Source: Flavobacterium sp. LC2016-23 | GTDB lineage: Bacteria > Bacteroidota > Bacteroidia > Flavobacteriales > Flavobacteriaceae | NCBI RefSeq assembly: GCF_009674775.1 | Contig: NZ_WKKE01000003.1 | Location: 223,799 to 287,798, forward strand | DNA: 64,000 nt | Reading direction: 5' to 3' | Shown: piece by piece, positions 16,787-25,492 of the stretch | Position numbering within the stretch: position 1 is the stretch's first letter | Layout of the letters: every line of letters starts with the position of its first letter | Notes under the pieces: model-generated | Told to the model about the DNA's origin: nothing | The model's database searches: none | Seen by the model: only the letters and a program-made list of their open reading frames with translations | Program-made: the position numbers and the translations under genes

Positions 16787-18316
16787 TTATTTTGAAGATT
16801 CTTTGTAAAGGTAATTTGCAAGATTTTCTATTGCTTTTATCTTTATATCACTTGTCGTATCAGACAAGACAATCTTGTCTACAGCATTTTTATATGCCAA
16901 TTTAGCAATATTTCTATAAGGATCAGGGGAGGTATCAGTTGCTGTTAGGCCTGGGACAATTTTTCTAAGTCTTTTTAAATGCTTTTGCTTTTGAGGGTAA
17001 TCTTCAAGCATAGATATCTCGTATATACGTTTTAAAACTTTTAAGCTAAAATTGTCTAATTGGCTTTCTAGTCCATACAATTCACTGGTTAATACACCTG
17101 CTACGCCAGTACCACGTGGGCTTTCTTCAGGCTCAATTGCTGATACAATACCATTGTTGTCACGTGATAAAACTTTTATTTCTTCTTTTAATAAACCAGC
17201 AACTAATAGAGGATCATGAGTTGCTAAGATTGTATGACTATTTTTGTTGATGCCTCCTATTTTTCTTAATCTGTCCAAATAATCAAGTCCCCACGCAGGA
17301 TTTAAATGTGTATCTGGTTCATCTAAGATATATAGAGAACCCTCATCCTGAGTAAATTTCATTAATCCTAAAACTGTCAAAAGTTGTTGCTCACCTTCAC
17401 TTAATTGTCTCGTATGGATTGCGGCAGAAGCACCTTTAACTTTAACTCTCACCCTAAAGTCTGCTATTAAATCGCTCAACCTCATAGTGTCTAAAGCTTG
17501 GAAAAATGCTCTTGGATCTTGTCCGTACTCCGAAGCAAGGTTATGTAATGAATCCAAATCAGGTAAATGCAAATAGACTAACTCCTTTTTAGTTCGATGC
17601 CTAAAGTCAGTAAGGACATTTACAGACCTAGTGAAAGGGACAAGGCTATGTTTTTTTATACTTTTTAATAGCTCTCCTACTGGCCCTTTTGCACCCCAAA
17701 AATTTTCAGAGCTTGAGTCAGTTTTAGCCCATTTTGGCTTTTCCAAAATTATTAGTGCTGAATCAAAAGATTCAATTCGAGGATAATTTTCTAAAAAATC
17801 TACAATTTCATCATCGTGTGAGAGATAAAAAGCCAACAAGGCAAATAATCCATGAACTGGACGGGCACAAATAAATCTCCTAAAAGATAATTTTTCATTT
17901 GGGTTTACCGAACTTAATGTACCTTTTAAAGCTTCTTTATCGTGCTCATGAAATAATTCTTGAAATCTATCACTTGCTCCGGAATAATAGCCAACGATAT
18001 ATCTTGGAATCCAATTATCTTTCAAATCTTTAAATGATATATTCTTATTTTGAACTTTTGCTCTTGCTACTTTATTAATATCTGCTTCTACTACAACAAT
18101 ATTGTTGTTTAAAGAATATTCAATGTTATAGCTAAAAGGTGATGGTTGTTTTAAGTCTATATCTCTAAAAATTTTAATGATTGTCTCTAATAAATTGCTT
18201 TTTGCAGATCCATTTTTACCAAGTAAGACCGCTATGTCACTATCTTTATTAAAATTTACTGTAAAACCCTTGAGGTTTTTCCAATCACTAGTAATTGATA
18301 AATTTAATATTTTCAT
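16787..18316 (-). CDS. ptuA: PtuA-like AAA/ABC-type ATPase
   Basis: A 509-residue ATPase of the SMC/ABC-like group. Walker A is GKNGSAKS (33-40; an Ala where Gly is usual), the signature is LSEGEQQ (305-311), Walker B is LYILDEPD with Asp332-Glu333, and the switch histidine is His367 in ILATHDP. The remainder is helical. This layout matches PtuA of Septu, which builds a complex that restrains an HNH nuclease and releases it during phage infection. The start overlaps the stop of hsdS by 4 nt (ATGA), and ptuB follows after 1 nt, so translation is coupled. Alternative: a general overcoming-lysogenization-defect-like ATPase, but the paired HNH argues for Septu. Confidence 0.83.
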   Translation of the reverse strand: MKILNLSITSDWKNLKGFTVNFNKDSDIAVLLGKNGSAKSNLLETIIKIFRDIDLKQPSPFSYNIEYSLNNNIVVVEADINKVARAKVQNKNISFKDLKDNWIPRYIVGYYSGASDRFQELFHEHDKEALKGTLSSVNPNEKLSFRRFICARPVHGLFALLAFYLSHDDEIVDFLENYPRIESFDSALIILEKPKWAKTDSSSENFWGAKGPVGELLKSIKKHSLVPFTRSVNVLTDFRHRTKKELVYLHLPDLDSLHNLASEYGQDPRAFFQALDTMRLSDLIADFRVRVKVKGASAAIHTRQLSEGEQQLLTVLGLMKFTQDEGSLYILDEPDTHLNPAWGLDYLDRLRKIGGINKNSHTILATHDPLLVAGLLKEEIKVLSRDNNGIVSAIEPEESPRGTGVAGVLTSELYGLESQLDNFSLKVLKRIYEISMLEDYPQKQKHLKRLRKIVPGLTATDTSPDPYRNIAKLAYKNAVDKIVLSDTTSDIKIKAIENLANYLYKESSK

Positions 18317-19986
18317 CTTTTAATAGTTTTTATTAATCCATCGTGCCCAACAGGTACTTGAAGTAAGTTATTATTACGTCCTTCACGGAGTAGTTCAAAA
18401 AATAAGTCAACATTATCTTCTAAATTAGATAGTAACAATAAGGTTTCCGGCATAGCTTCTCCACCTACTTCTTCTAAACATTTAACAAACTCCGCAAAGT
18501 TTTTTACAGGAACTGTTTTCATTATACTCTTATTTGTTGTCTTCTTATTAGTTATAGGTTTTTTTATATTTTCACGATCTTTTATTAGTTGATTAATCTC
18601 ATCTATAGAAAGTGGTGACTCTGAATTGTTCTGTATTAACTCACCGCTAAAAGCCATTAGATAGATTCTATTTTCCAAGCTATGTAAAATTTTCTTTAAA
18701 TTCCCTAACCTTCTATCTATTAATTCAAGAAGGGTGTAATAATTATTAACTCTTTTTACAATTTCAATCTGTTCCTTGATCGGTGGTAATGCGATCGGGA
18801 CGTTTGAAAGGGATTTCAAACTAATTGATGCTAAATTTACTGTCTGGCTCGCATTTTTAAAAAAGTAATCAGTCGCAATAAGAGATTTAGTAAATATTGT
18901 AATGTAATCTGGGGTGACAAATTCTTGATTTACACGAGCTCTAAATATATGATTTTGATGGATGCAATTTTCTATTTCATTATTCCACACTGTCCCTCTT
19001 CCTAACTTATCCCTGTCACCACCTTCGGTCATTAAGATGTCGCCTTTTTCTAATTTAAATTTTTTAAAATCAGTAACTGAAGAGTTAATAGTCTTTATTT
19101 CAGAAAGGTTTAAAAAACCGTCTTGAACATTTGCTACACGAAGATAGGGAACGGTTATCATATCTTCATTTGATTTTTTGCCTTTAGTTATTCCTCCTGT
19201 AACATTTGATATGGTTAGTAAATTGGTCCAGCACCAGCTCTCGGGCAAAATATCTTGCGTACCGTTTTCATAATTAATTTTTCTAGAAAAGTTTTTTCTA
19301 CTTTTATCTAAAATTTTAAAAGCTTCTTTTGCATTGACTATTTTTTCCAGAAGTATCTCCGCATTCTCAATATTTGGATTATTATCTCTCCAGTCTGAAG
19401 TTAAATTACCAGTAGCAGCTGAATTTATAACAAAATCTCTAGCATAATGCATTATATCTGGAATCTTTGAGACTTTCAAATTTATAAAATTAAGTTTTGC
19501 AAAAAGCAAATCCATTTTATCAGCGATTTTATTTTGAATAGCAATTGGAGGAATAGGGAGAATGATTTCTAACAAATCGTTCTTATTAAATCCATCTTGA
19601 GCACTACGTCTGGTACTGAGAATTACTTTTTGAAAAATTTCTGACCGAAGTAGATAATAAAAATATCTTTTATTAAAATTTTCGGGTATAACAACTTTGG
19701 CTAAAGCTACATTATATGCCCCTTTTTGACCAGTAACAATTCGACCAATAGAGGCTCCATACCTCGCAATAAGAATGTCATCTTCATTACATGTTTTCAA
19801 CTTATGAGAGATTGGGATATAAGTTGGCACTGGTTTTCTTCCAAAATCCCTTATTTGAAGCAGCCTAATGTAGCCTTGTTTTTCTTCGTATATGAAATCG
19901 CTTTTAGGAGGTTGAGTGCCTCCTTGAATATCTAAAATATCTAGAAACGGCACTTCTATCCATGAACTAGGTAATTTATTCTTCAT
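18313..19986 (-). CDS. hsdS: Type I restriction-modification specificity subunit HsdS with C-terminal extension
   Basis: A 557-residue specificity subunit with two target-recognition domains (about 1-165 and 245-410), each followed by a helical spacer (NKIADKMDLLFAKLNFINLK; IVKRVNNYYTLLELIDRRLG). It recognises a split DNA target for the methylase. Beyond the normal end (about 450) it has an extra stretch: a Lys/Asn-rich linker then a compact helical segment, NFAEFVKCLEEVGGEAMPET to the end, which looks like a winged-helix-type module. Overlaps hsdM by 11 nt and ptuA by 4 nt. The extension may dock the ATPase-nuclease pair; that is inference. Confidence 0.88.
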   Translation of the reverse strand: MKNKLPSSWIEVPFLDILDIQGGTQPPKSDFIYEEKQGYIRLLQIRDFGRKPVPTYIPISHKLKTCNEDDILIARYGASIGRIVTGQKGAYNVALAKVVIPENFNKRYFYYLLRSEIFQKVILSTRRSAQDGFNKNDLLEIILPIPPIAIQNKIADKMDLLFAKLNFINLKVSKIPDIMHYARDFVINSAATGNLTSDWRDNNPNIENAEILLEKIVNAKEAFKILDKSRKNFSRKINYENGTQDILPESWCWTNLLTISNVTGGITKGKKSNEDMITVPYLRVANVQDGFLNLSEIKTINSSVTDFKKFKLEKGDILMTEGGDRDKLGRGTVWNNEIENCIHQNHIFRARVNQEFVTPDYITIFTKSLIATDYFFKNASQTVNLASISLKSLSNVPIALPPIKEQIEIVKRVNNYYTLLELIDRRLGNLKKILHSLENRIYLMAFSGELIQNNSESPLSIDEINQLIKDRENIKKPITNKKTTNKSIMKTVPVKNFAEFVKCLEEVGGEAMPETLLLLSNLEDNVDLFFELLREGRNNNLLQVPVGHDGLIKTIKR

Positions 19987-21379
19987 CTATTTCAAGTAAT
20001 TGCGTAATTTCTTTTAGGTCGTCAATAATTAACTCCATTTCACTAATTGCTGTAGATAATAAAATTTTTGGATCAATTTTAGAATAATGATCAGTTATTG
20101 TAACCTCTTTTAACCAAGAAATGTCAAGTTTGTAGCCTCTTTCTTTTATAATTTCAATACCAAATTTTTTAAATCTACTATCATTACCAATGTCTTTTCT
20201 GCTAAAGTTAGCATTAGGATCCGAACCGTATGATTTGATAAAGTCTTCGAAATATTTTGCAGATAAAGGCCTGGTATTTTTAGTTATGCTATCTGAATTT
20301 GTACGCGCATCATATATCCAAATTTCCTTTGTTGGAACAGATTTCTGTAAAAAAATAACGTTCGCTTTTACATTTGCATATGGTAAAAAAGTACCATCGG
20401 GTAATTTTAAAATAGTATGAATATTACATCTTGACATTAAATATTCCCATAATTCAGCAGCTTTATCTTCAAAAAGAACATTATCTGGTAATACTATAGC
20501 AGCCCTTCCAAAATCTTTTAAACAACTATAAACATGTTGAATGAAATTTAATTGTTTGTTACTTGTTTTAATTACAAAATCGCTTCTGTCAGGAACTTGA
20601 TTCGCACCTTTTGTACCAAATGGGGGATTCGTTAATATGCAAGAAAATTTATCTTTTCTTAAAGGTTCATAAATTGTGTCGCCAAGTATAATACTCGGTT
20701 CTATACCATGTAAATACAAATTCATTTGTGCCATTCGGCGAGGTCTTATAACTAATTCCTGGCCATAATAGGTGTGTTTAAAAACCTTTTCTAACTCTTT
20801 ATCTGTTAGGTTGCTAGAGAATTTATTATTCTTAAACCACTCGTAGCTAGAAATTAAAAATCCAGCCGTTCCACAAGCAACATCAGAAATACTAAAATTT
20901 GGCTCTTCATATGGATTAGGTTGCATTACTGAGACAATTGCATCGATTAGAGGTCGTGGTGTAAAATATTGCCCAGCACCTTTTTTACTTTCAGATGCGG
21001 CTTTCTCTAACAGTCCTTCAAACATTGAACCTAAAACATCTTCATTGAAATTTGACCAATTGATTTCGTCAATAAGATTTAGTAACTTTTTTAGACTTAA
21101 TGAATTTCTTATTTTTGCTATTGGCTGAGTAAAAATATCACCTAATATATTATCTTGCTTACTAAGTTTAGCTAGAATATCATTATAAGTTATTAAGAGT
21201 TCTTCATCTTCGTGGGAAATCAAATCTTGCCATTTGCATCCAGACGGAATTTTTATACCTCTTTCATCAGCGATTTTCAGGAATATGAGATAGGTAAGTT
21301 CTTCTATATAATCGCTGTAGTCAATACCTTCATGACGAAGTGTATGACAATAATTCCAAAATTTTGCAACTAGATCCAT
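19976..21379 (-). CDS. hsdM: Type I restriction-modification N6-adenine methylase HsdM
   Basis: A 467-residue methyltransferase. An N-terminal helical HsdM domain (about 1-125) precedes the catalytic domain with the AdoMet motif DVACGTAGFLISSYEW (about 164-179) and the catalytic NPPFGTKG (about 253-260), plus the type I segment GQYFTPRPLIDAIVSVMQP. With HsdS it would methylate adenines in a bipartite target. It is first in the operon, behind a good TTTG-N19-TAnnTTTG promoter. No HsdR translocase lies on either side: ATPase and HNH genes follow hsdS, and a divergent zinc-finger gene precedes hsdM. Confidence 0.92.
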   Translation of the reverse strand: MDLVAKFWNYCHTLRHEGIDYSDYIEELTYLIFLKIADERGIKIPSGCKWQDLISHEDEELLITYNDILAKLSKQDNILGDIFTQPIAKIRNSLSLKKLLNLIDEINWSNFNEDVLGSMFEGLLEKAASESKKGAGQYFTPRPLIDAIVSVMQPNPYEEPNFSISDVACGTAGFLISSYEWFKNNKFSSNLTDKELEKVFKHTYYGQELVIRPRRMAQMNLYLHGIEPSIILGDTIYEPLRKDKFSCILTNPPFGTKGANQVPDRSDFVIKTSNKQLNFIQHVYSCLKDFGRAAIVLPDNVLFEDKAAELWEYLMSRCNIHTILKLPDGTFLPYANVKANVIFLQKSVPTKEIWIYDARTNSDSITKNTRPLSAKYFEDFIKSYGSDPNANFSRKDIGNDSRFKKFGIEIIKERGYKLDISWLKEVTITDHYSKIDPKILLSTAISEMELIIDDLKEITQLLEIDEE

Positions 21380-21743
21380 TTGTAGTTTTCAAGAAAAAAA
21401 ATTAAAGTAAATTAATATTTACTATTCAAATGTACATTGTTTAAAGTGGATATGCAAACAAAATAGTAGGCTGAGTTCAGCGCAAAATTACCTTACCTTT
21501 TACGCTACTTTTTGTTTAGCTATTAATGTAAATCTGTAAAAAAAACGGATAAGGAGTAAGAAAAAAATGTCAAATTATCCTATATTATTGATGTCCTAAT
21601 TTTATCAACGGAAGACAGCTCGGTCTATGTCAAAATAAAATTTCTTAGTAAAAACATACTAAATATTAATGAAAATCAGCAATTTTAATTAAGGCTTGTC
21701 AAATGATGCTCGTAAATACTATTTGTTTAAATTTGGACAAAAA
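21380..21743. other. Divergent intergenic region
   Basis: Separates hsdM (minus) from the HNH-like gene (plus). Besides the hsdM promoter it carries a -7-like TAAATTTG at 21728-21735, 8 nt before the ATG of the plus-strand gene, with no clear TTG at the proper distance. Nothing else is recognised. Confidence 0.4.
21427..21458 (-). promoter_or_regulatory. Bacteroidota-type promoter of the hsdMS-ptuAB operon
   Basis: On the minus strand TTTG (21455-21458) and TACATTTG (21427-21434) are separated by 20 nt, close to the Bacteroidota consensus TTTG-N19/20-TAnnTTTG. The transcript would start near 21420, about 40 nt before the hsdM ATG at 21379. It drives all four genes, given their overlaps. Confidence 0.65.
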
Positions 21744-22790
21744 ATGGAAAAATGTCGTCTATGTTTAAATAATGTTGCGAACGAAACTGGTTCGCATACA
21801 GTTCCAGCATTTATTTTAAAAACGCTATTTCCACGCGATAAAGAAATGGTTTTTACTATTAAACCACGCAATATTACTGCAAACGTTGGTCGTGCTGTTT
21901 TGCCTGAAGATGTAAAAGAATTTGTAGGCAAAGAGCTTACAGATGAAGAGATTGCAGCGAATAAAATTCCGTTCATTGAAGATTATATTTTCTGTAAAAG
22001 TTGTGAAAAACGTTTAGGTCATTTGGAATCAAGGTATGCTGATGTGATTCAAAAGCAACTGAATAAACAAGCCAATACTGGAAAAAGTGAAATTCTGAAA
22101 ATGAAAGAGAAATCGTTTTTGGTTTCGTTATTTTGGTATTCTGTGATATGGCGATGTTCTGTTTCTTCTAATTATCTTTTCAATCTGCAAAATGGTGATG
22201 AGGAAATTTTGCGAGCTTATCTTAATGAAAACCTTTTTGATTCATCTCAAAATCTTCTTTCACATATTGATTCTAAACCTAATGAATGTTTGTTTCCACT
22301 AGCTGTCTTTTTTTATTTAAATTCTGAAAACGATTCATCAAATGTTTTGGAACCTAATTCGGAATATTTCAATCCATATATATTACATATCAATGAATAT
22401 ATTTTGATTTTATATGTTGGTGATGCTAAAACAGAAGAGCCTTTAAATGACTACATTGGGTTAGAAAAAGACTTCATGATAACAGAATTAATCAACAGTA
22501 AAGATCCACAAGAATTTTTGATAGGTATTGTGAGCATTGAAATATGGCAAGAAATTAAGATAAATATTTATAAAGACCGCGCTGAAACTCAAATTAGGCA
22601 CTATGGCACAGTTTATAAAAATGTTGCTGATTACTACCGTTTACCGTGCGATGATGAAGATATTAGAAAGTTTGTAAAAAGTATTACTGATGGTGACATG
22701 AACTATGCAGAAAAGTATTCTGAAAAAAGGCGAAATGAACTTTTAAAAGTTTCGCTTAAGGAATTGATAATACGAAATTCTGGAATGTAG
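21744..22790 (+). CDS. HNH-like treble-clef zinc-finger protein, unknown function
   Basis: About 348 residues from the ATG at 21744; an upstream TTG start would add 16 residues without family support. The N-terminus has CRLCLNN, then GSHTVPAFILK, then about 65 residues later FCKSCEKRLGHLESRYADV. This spacing (CxxC ... SH-x2-P ... CxxCE) resembles an HNH/treble-clef fold in which the usual acidic residue before His is Ser. The rest is mixed helix and strand with no known domain that I recognise. Standing between a defence operon and an integrase it may be another defence or toxin gene. Endonuclease activity is not certain. Confidence 0.55.
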   Translation: MEKCRLCLNNVANETGSHTVPAFILKTLFPRDKEMVFTIKPRNITANVGRAVLPEDVKEFVGKELTDEEIAANKIPFIEDYIFCKSCEKRLGHLESRYADVIQKQLNKQANTGKSEILKMKEKSFLVSLFWYSVIWRCSVSSNYLFNLQNGDEEILRAYLNENLFDSSQNLLSHIDSKPNECLFPLAVFFYLNSENDSSNVLEPNSEYFNPYILHINEYILILYVGDAKTEEPLNDYIGLEKDFMITELINSKDPQEFLIGIVSIEIWQEIKINIYKDRAETQIRHYGTVYKNVADYYRLPCDDEDIRKFVKSITDGDMNYAEKYSEKRRNELLKVSLKELIIRNSGM

Positions 22791-22803
22791 CAAAGGACGT
22801 TGC

Positions 22804-22861
22804 AAGAACATTTCGCTTACTTATAAATGGCTGTAACTTTATAATGTAAGCCTATGTTCTT
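22804..22861 (+). repeat. Long hairpin after the HNH-like gene
   Basis: AAGAACAT (22804-22811) pairs with ATGTTCTT (22854-22861), GCTTAC (22815-22820) with GTAAGC (22846-22851), and TTATA (22821-22825) with TATAA (22840-22844), leaving a 14-nt loop. It begins 14 nt after the gene's stop. A run of Ts is missing, so it may stabilise the mRNA end or be a binding site rather than a classic terminator. Confidence 0.45.
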
Positions 22862-23069
22862 ATAAATATATTTGCAAAGGAATCTATAGTAGATAATTAG
22901 AGTTTAACAGAAATTTGTGTTTTTTAAGAAAGTATCAAAGACTGAACATTTCTTTAGACAAACATATTAATACCTACATGGCCATTTTCATATGGAAATC
23001 TTTGGTATTTATGGACTAATAAGGAGTCGAATCCTCAAAAACTTACGGTTTGATTGAAACTCATGATTA

Positions 23070-23345
23070 CTAAACTCCATCCATCAACTTTTGAATGTCC
23101 TCATAGCGATAGTACATAAGTCCACCAATTTTATTATACGGAAGAGTGCCATTGATCCGAAGGTTTTGCAAAGTGCCAGCTGAAATATTTAGAAGTTTAC
23201 GAACCTCATAGCTTTTAAGCCATACACGAGTTTCCTGACCTTGTTTACGCGGATATTGCTGGTATCTTCGAATTTCTTCTAAAAGTTCTTTTTTAAATTT
23301 ATCAAGGTCATCCCTGGTAATAAGATCTACATTCATAATTCTCAC
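23070..23345 (-). CDS. Excisionase-like helix-turn-helix protein
   Basis: A 91-residue protein. Its C-terminal half, WLKSYEVRKLLNISAGTLQNLRINGTLPYNKIGGLMYYRYEDIQKL (about 42-88), is a MerR/excisionase-type helix-turn-helix domain with the typical wing ending in a Tyr-Arg pair. The N-terminal part is charged and helical. Proteins of this kind accompany Bacteroidota integrative elements and act as recombination-directionality factors or regulators. It is encoded downstream of the integrase on the same strand, 200 nt apart with a hairpin between, so it may have its own promoter. Role inferred from neighbourhood. Confidence 0.75.
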   Translation of the reverse strand: MRIMNVDLITRDDLDKFKKELLEEIRRYQQYPRKQGQETRVWLKSYEVRKLLNISAGTLQNLRINGTLPYNKIGGLMYYRYEDIQKLMDGV

Positions 23346-23499
23346 TTTTCATTGAACAATTTCTAACTTAGATTTTGGCAGTTTTTACAAACCATTTACA
23401 AAATAAAGGATTTACTGAACTAAAAGAGTAATACTGTCCATGTTTGGCTGATTATGGCACTCTTTTACGAGCAAAATGCAGCTGTTATATTATACATAG

Positions 23500-23523
23500 A
23501 AGGTGGTCAATATCGACCACCTT
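23500..23523 (-). terminator. Hairpin after the integrase gene
   Basis: AAGGTGGTC (23500-23508) and GACCACCTT (23515-23523) form a 9-bp stem with a 6-nt loop, 23 nt past the integrase stop. The T-run lies on the plus-strand side, so termination would be more efficient rightward; on the minus strand it is still a plausible end of the integrase transcript. Confidence 0.5.
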
Positions 23524-23546
23524 TTAAATTTCTATTTTAGATTGTA

Positions 23547-24782
23547 TTACACACCAGCAGACATTCGTTGTTTAAGATTATGCATATCTTCACTTAGCTT
23601 AGACTCTACAACCTTAGCGTAGATTTGAGTGGTACGAATACTTGTATGTCCCAGCATTTTTGATACGCTCTCAATCGGTACGCCGTTGCTCAGTGTAACG
23701 GTCGTTGCAAAAGTATGTCGTGCGATATGAAAGGTTAGCGTTTTTGTTATTCCGCAGAGGTCAGCTATCTCTTTAAGGTAGCCGTTCATACGCTGATTTG
23801 AAATTACGGGAAAAACTGTACCGTTATTAAGGGCCCTTGGATCATCTATATATTTTTCCATTAATTCTATCGCCTGTGGCAGAAGCGGCACAAGTACGCC
23901 TGTATCTGTCTTTGCCCTGCTTGTAGATATCCAAAGCCCGCCGTCTATACCTGTAATAATCTTGCTTGGGGTTAGTTCAGCTAGTTCAATATATGAAAGA
24001 CCGGTGTAACAGCTATACAGAAACATATCCCGAACATTTCTCAGCCTTTCGATAGTAAATTCTTTATTTACCAGCGATGCAAGTTCTTTACCGTTCAATG
24101 AATGCCGTTCCACTTTGTCAAAATGTTTTTTAAAGCTCCCAAAAGGATCTTTAGCAAGCCAATCCAGCTTGACAGCCATATTTATCATTTTTCGCAGCCT
24201 TTCGATATGCTTCATGATGCCGTTGTTATTAAGTGGCTTCTGGTGGTCCTTGGGAACATAATTAAATAAATAGCGTTCAAAATCCAGAATAAATTTGTAC
24301 TTAAGCTGCGAAAGGGCAATATCATTTCTGTATAGTTTCTCCCTCAGGAATGTTTTTACATACCGTTGCGTGGTATGGTAATTCTTCATGGTTCCCGGAG
24401 CAAGTTTATGCATCTGCTGTTCATTATGATATTCCATCAGTGCAATTAAAGTTGGAGTTGTATTGTCCGTGCCCATTACCCGGTCGCGTATCGCAGGGCC
24501 GTCTATAGCAGCATCATTCAGTAGCATCTGCTGATAGGTATTTATGATTTTTGCCTTGAACTGGTTAAGAAAAATGTTGAGTTCAGTAATTTCTTTGCGG
24601 TTTCCCTTAGCCATGCCTTTTCTTTCATCCCATTCGGCTGCCTTAACGGAACGCTTGACTGAAATCTCAGTCCGTTTTCCATTTACCGTTACTCGGGCAC
24701 AGATAGGAGCCGAACCTTGGATCGTGGTTTTTTGGGTCTTTAGGTAAAAGAGGACCCCGAATGTAATTCCTGCTGTTTTCAT
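23547..24782 (-). CDS. Tyrosine recombinase, IntDOT-type integrase
   Basis: A 411-residue integrase with an N-terminal arm-binding domain (about 1-95), a SAM-like core-binding domain (about 105-205) and a catalytic domain. Catalytic residues visible: His352 and Arg355 in HIARH, His379 in LGHTS, nucleophile Tyr388 in TTQIYAKV. The first catalytic arginine is replaced by Ser263 in TGLSYIEL, the substitution described for IntDOT-family integrases. It cuts and joins attachment sites to insert or excise an element. The gene start is about 300 nt from the 3' end of tRNA-Pro, the usual position for an integrase next to its attachment site. Confidence 0.9.
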   Translation of the reverse strand: MKTAGITFGVLFYLKTQKTTIQGSAPICARVTVNGKRTEISVKRSVKAAEWDERKGMAKGNRKEITELNIFLNQFKAKIINTYQQMLLNDAAIDGPAIRDRVMGTDNTTPTLIALMEYHNEQQMHKLAPGTMKNYHTTQRYVKTFLREKLYRNDIALSQLKYKFILDFERYLFNYVPKDHQKPLNNNGIMKHIERLRKMINMAVKLDWLAKDPFGSFKKHFDKVERHSLNGKELASLVNKEFTIERLRNVRDMFLYSCYTGLSYIELAELTPSKIITGIDGGLWISTSRAKTDTGVLVPLLPQAIELMEKYIDDPRALNNGTVFPVISNQRMNGYLKEIADLCGITKTLTFHIARHTFATTVTLSNGVPIESVSKMLGHTSIRTTQIYAKVVESKLSEDMHNLKQRMSAGV

Positions 24783-25024
24783 ATCTCAAAAATTTAATGT
24801 TTCAAAAGATTTGCACATTAAATGGGTCTCAATACATCTGATTTTTTGATCAAATAAACGCGTATTATGAGAAGCATCAAATGTTAAAATTTGAGCACAA
24901 CAGACTGAAAACGATGGTATTAAAATGATTTTTGGGACCTGCAAGGTAAAAAAAGAAAAGGGGTAGCCGAATAGGTCCCATTTTCTTTGATATAACTTGA
25001 ATATTTTGGAGTTGAATAAAAAGA

Positions 25025-25058
25025 AAAACCCCTTAAATCATACGATTTAAGGGGTTTT
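25025..25058. terminator. Strong bidirectional terminator
   Basis: AAAACCCCTTAAATC (25025-25039), loop ATAC, GATTTAAGGGGTTTT (25044-25058): a 15-bp perfect stem with A and T ends, so it works both ways. It follows the tRNA-Pro gene on the minus strand. A smaller palindrome, GCCTTTTAAAGGC, lies at 25063-25075. Confidence 0.85.
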
Positions 25059-25082
25059 GACTGCCTTTTAAAGGCTCTTTAG

Positions 25083-25157
25083 TCGGGGTGGCAGGATTCG
25101 AACCTGCGGCCTCCTGCTCCCAAAGCAGGCGCGATAACCGGGCTACGCTACACCCCG
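25083..25157 (-). tRNA. tRNA-Pro (anticodon TGG)
   Basis: Read on the minus strand: acceptor arms CGGGGTG and CACCCCG pair fully; the anticodon stem CCTGC/GCAGG encloses the loop TTTGGGA, giving anticodon TGG; the T arm has GCAGGTTCGAATCCTGC; the discriminator base is A. CCA is not encoded. It reads UGG-decodable proline codons. It marks the border between the accessory region to the left and the core chromosome to the right, and its 3' end faces the integrase. Confidence 0.95.
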
Positions 25158-25492
25158 TAAGCGGGTGCAAATATATAACTATTTTTTGCTTATCCAAAAC
25201 AATTTACGAAATAAGAACTATTTTTAATTTCATACAATGAATTTGAAAAATCCTGAAAGAACATCCCAATTCATTTTTATTAAAATTAAATTTCATTGTA
25301 TTACACTTTTTAAAGCCAAATCCATCCGAAAAGACATCCCTTTTTTATAGCTGTTTTCTTTGAAAAACAAAAAACAGATCCAATCAAACACCCACCAAAC
25401 AACGGTTAACCTAAGTTTCTTAAATGTTAACAAAATAGATTTTCAAAAACCATAAATAATTGTATTTTTACGGTTCAAAATTCAGAAAATAA
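25158..25492. other. Intergenic region before parA
   Basis: AT-rich gap of 335 nt. Just before parA there is a weak -7-like TATTTTTA in GTATTTTTACGG about 30 nt upstream of the ATG. No repeat, hairpin or further gene was recognised. I looked for a parS-like GTTTCACGTGAAAC palindrome here and did not see one. Confidence 0.35.

Noticed and set aside
19726..19935. Possible antisense gene across hsdS
   Set aside because: Lies opposite conserved HsdS target-recognition sequence and has no family resemblance.
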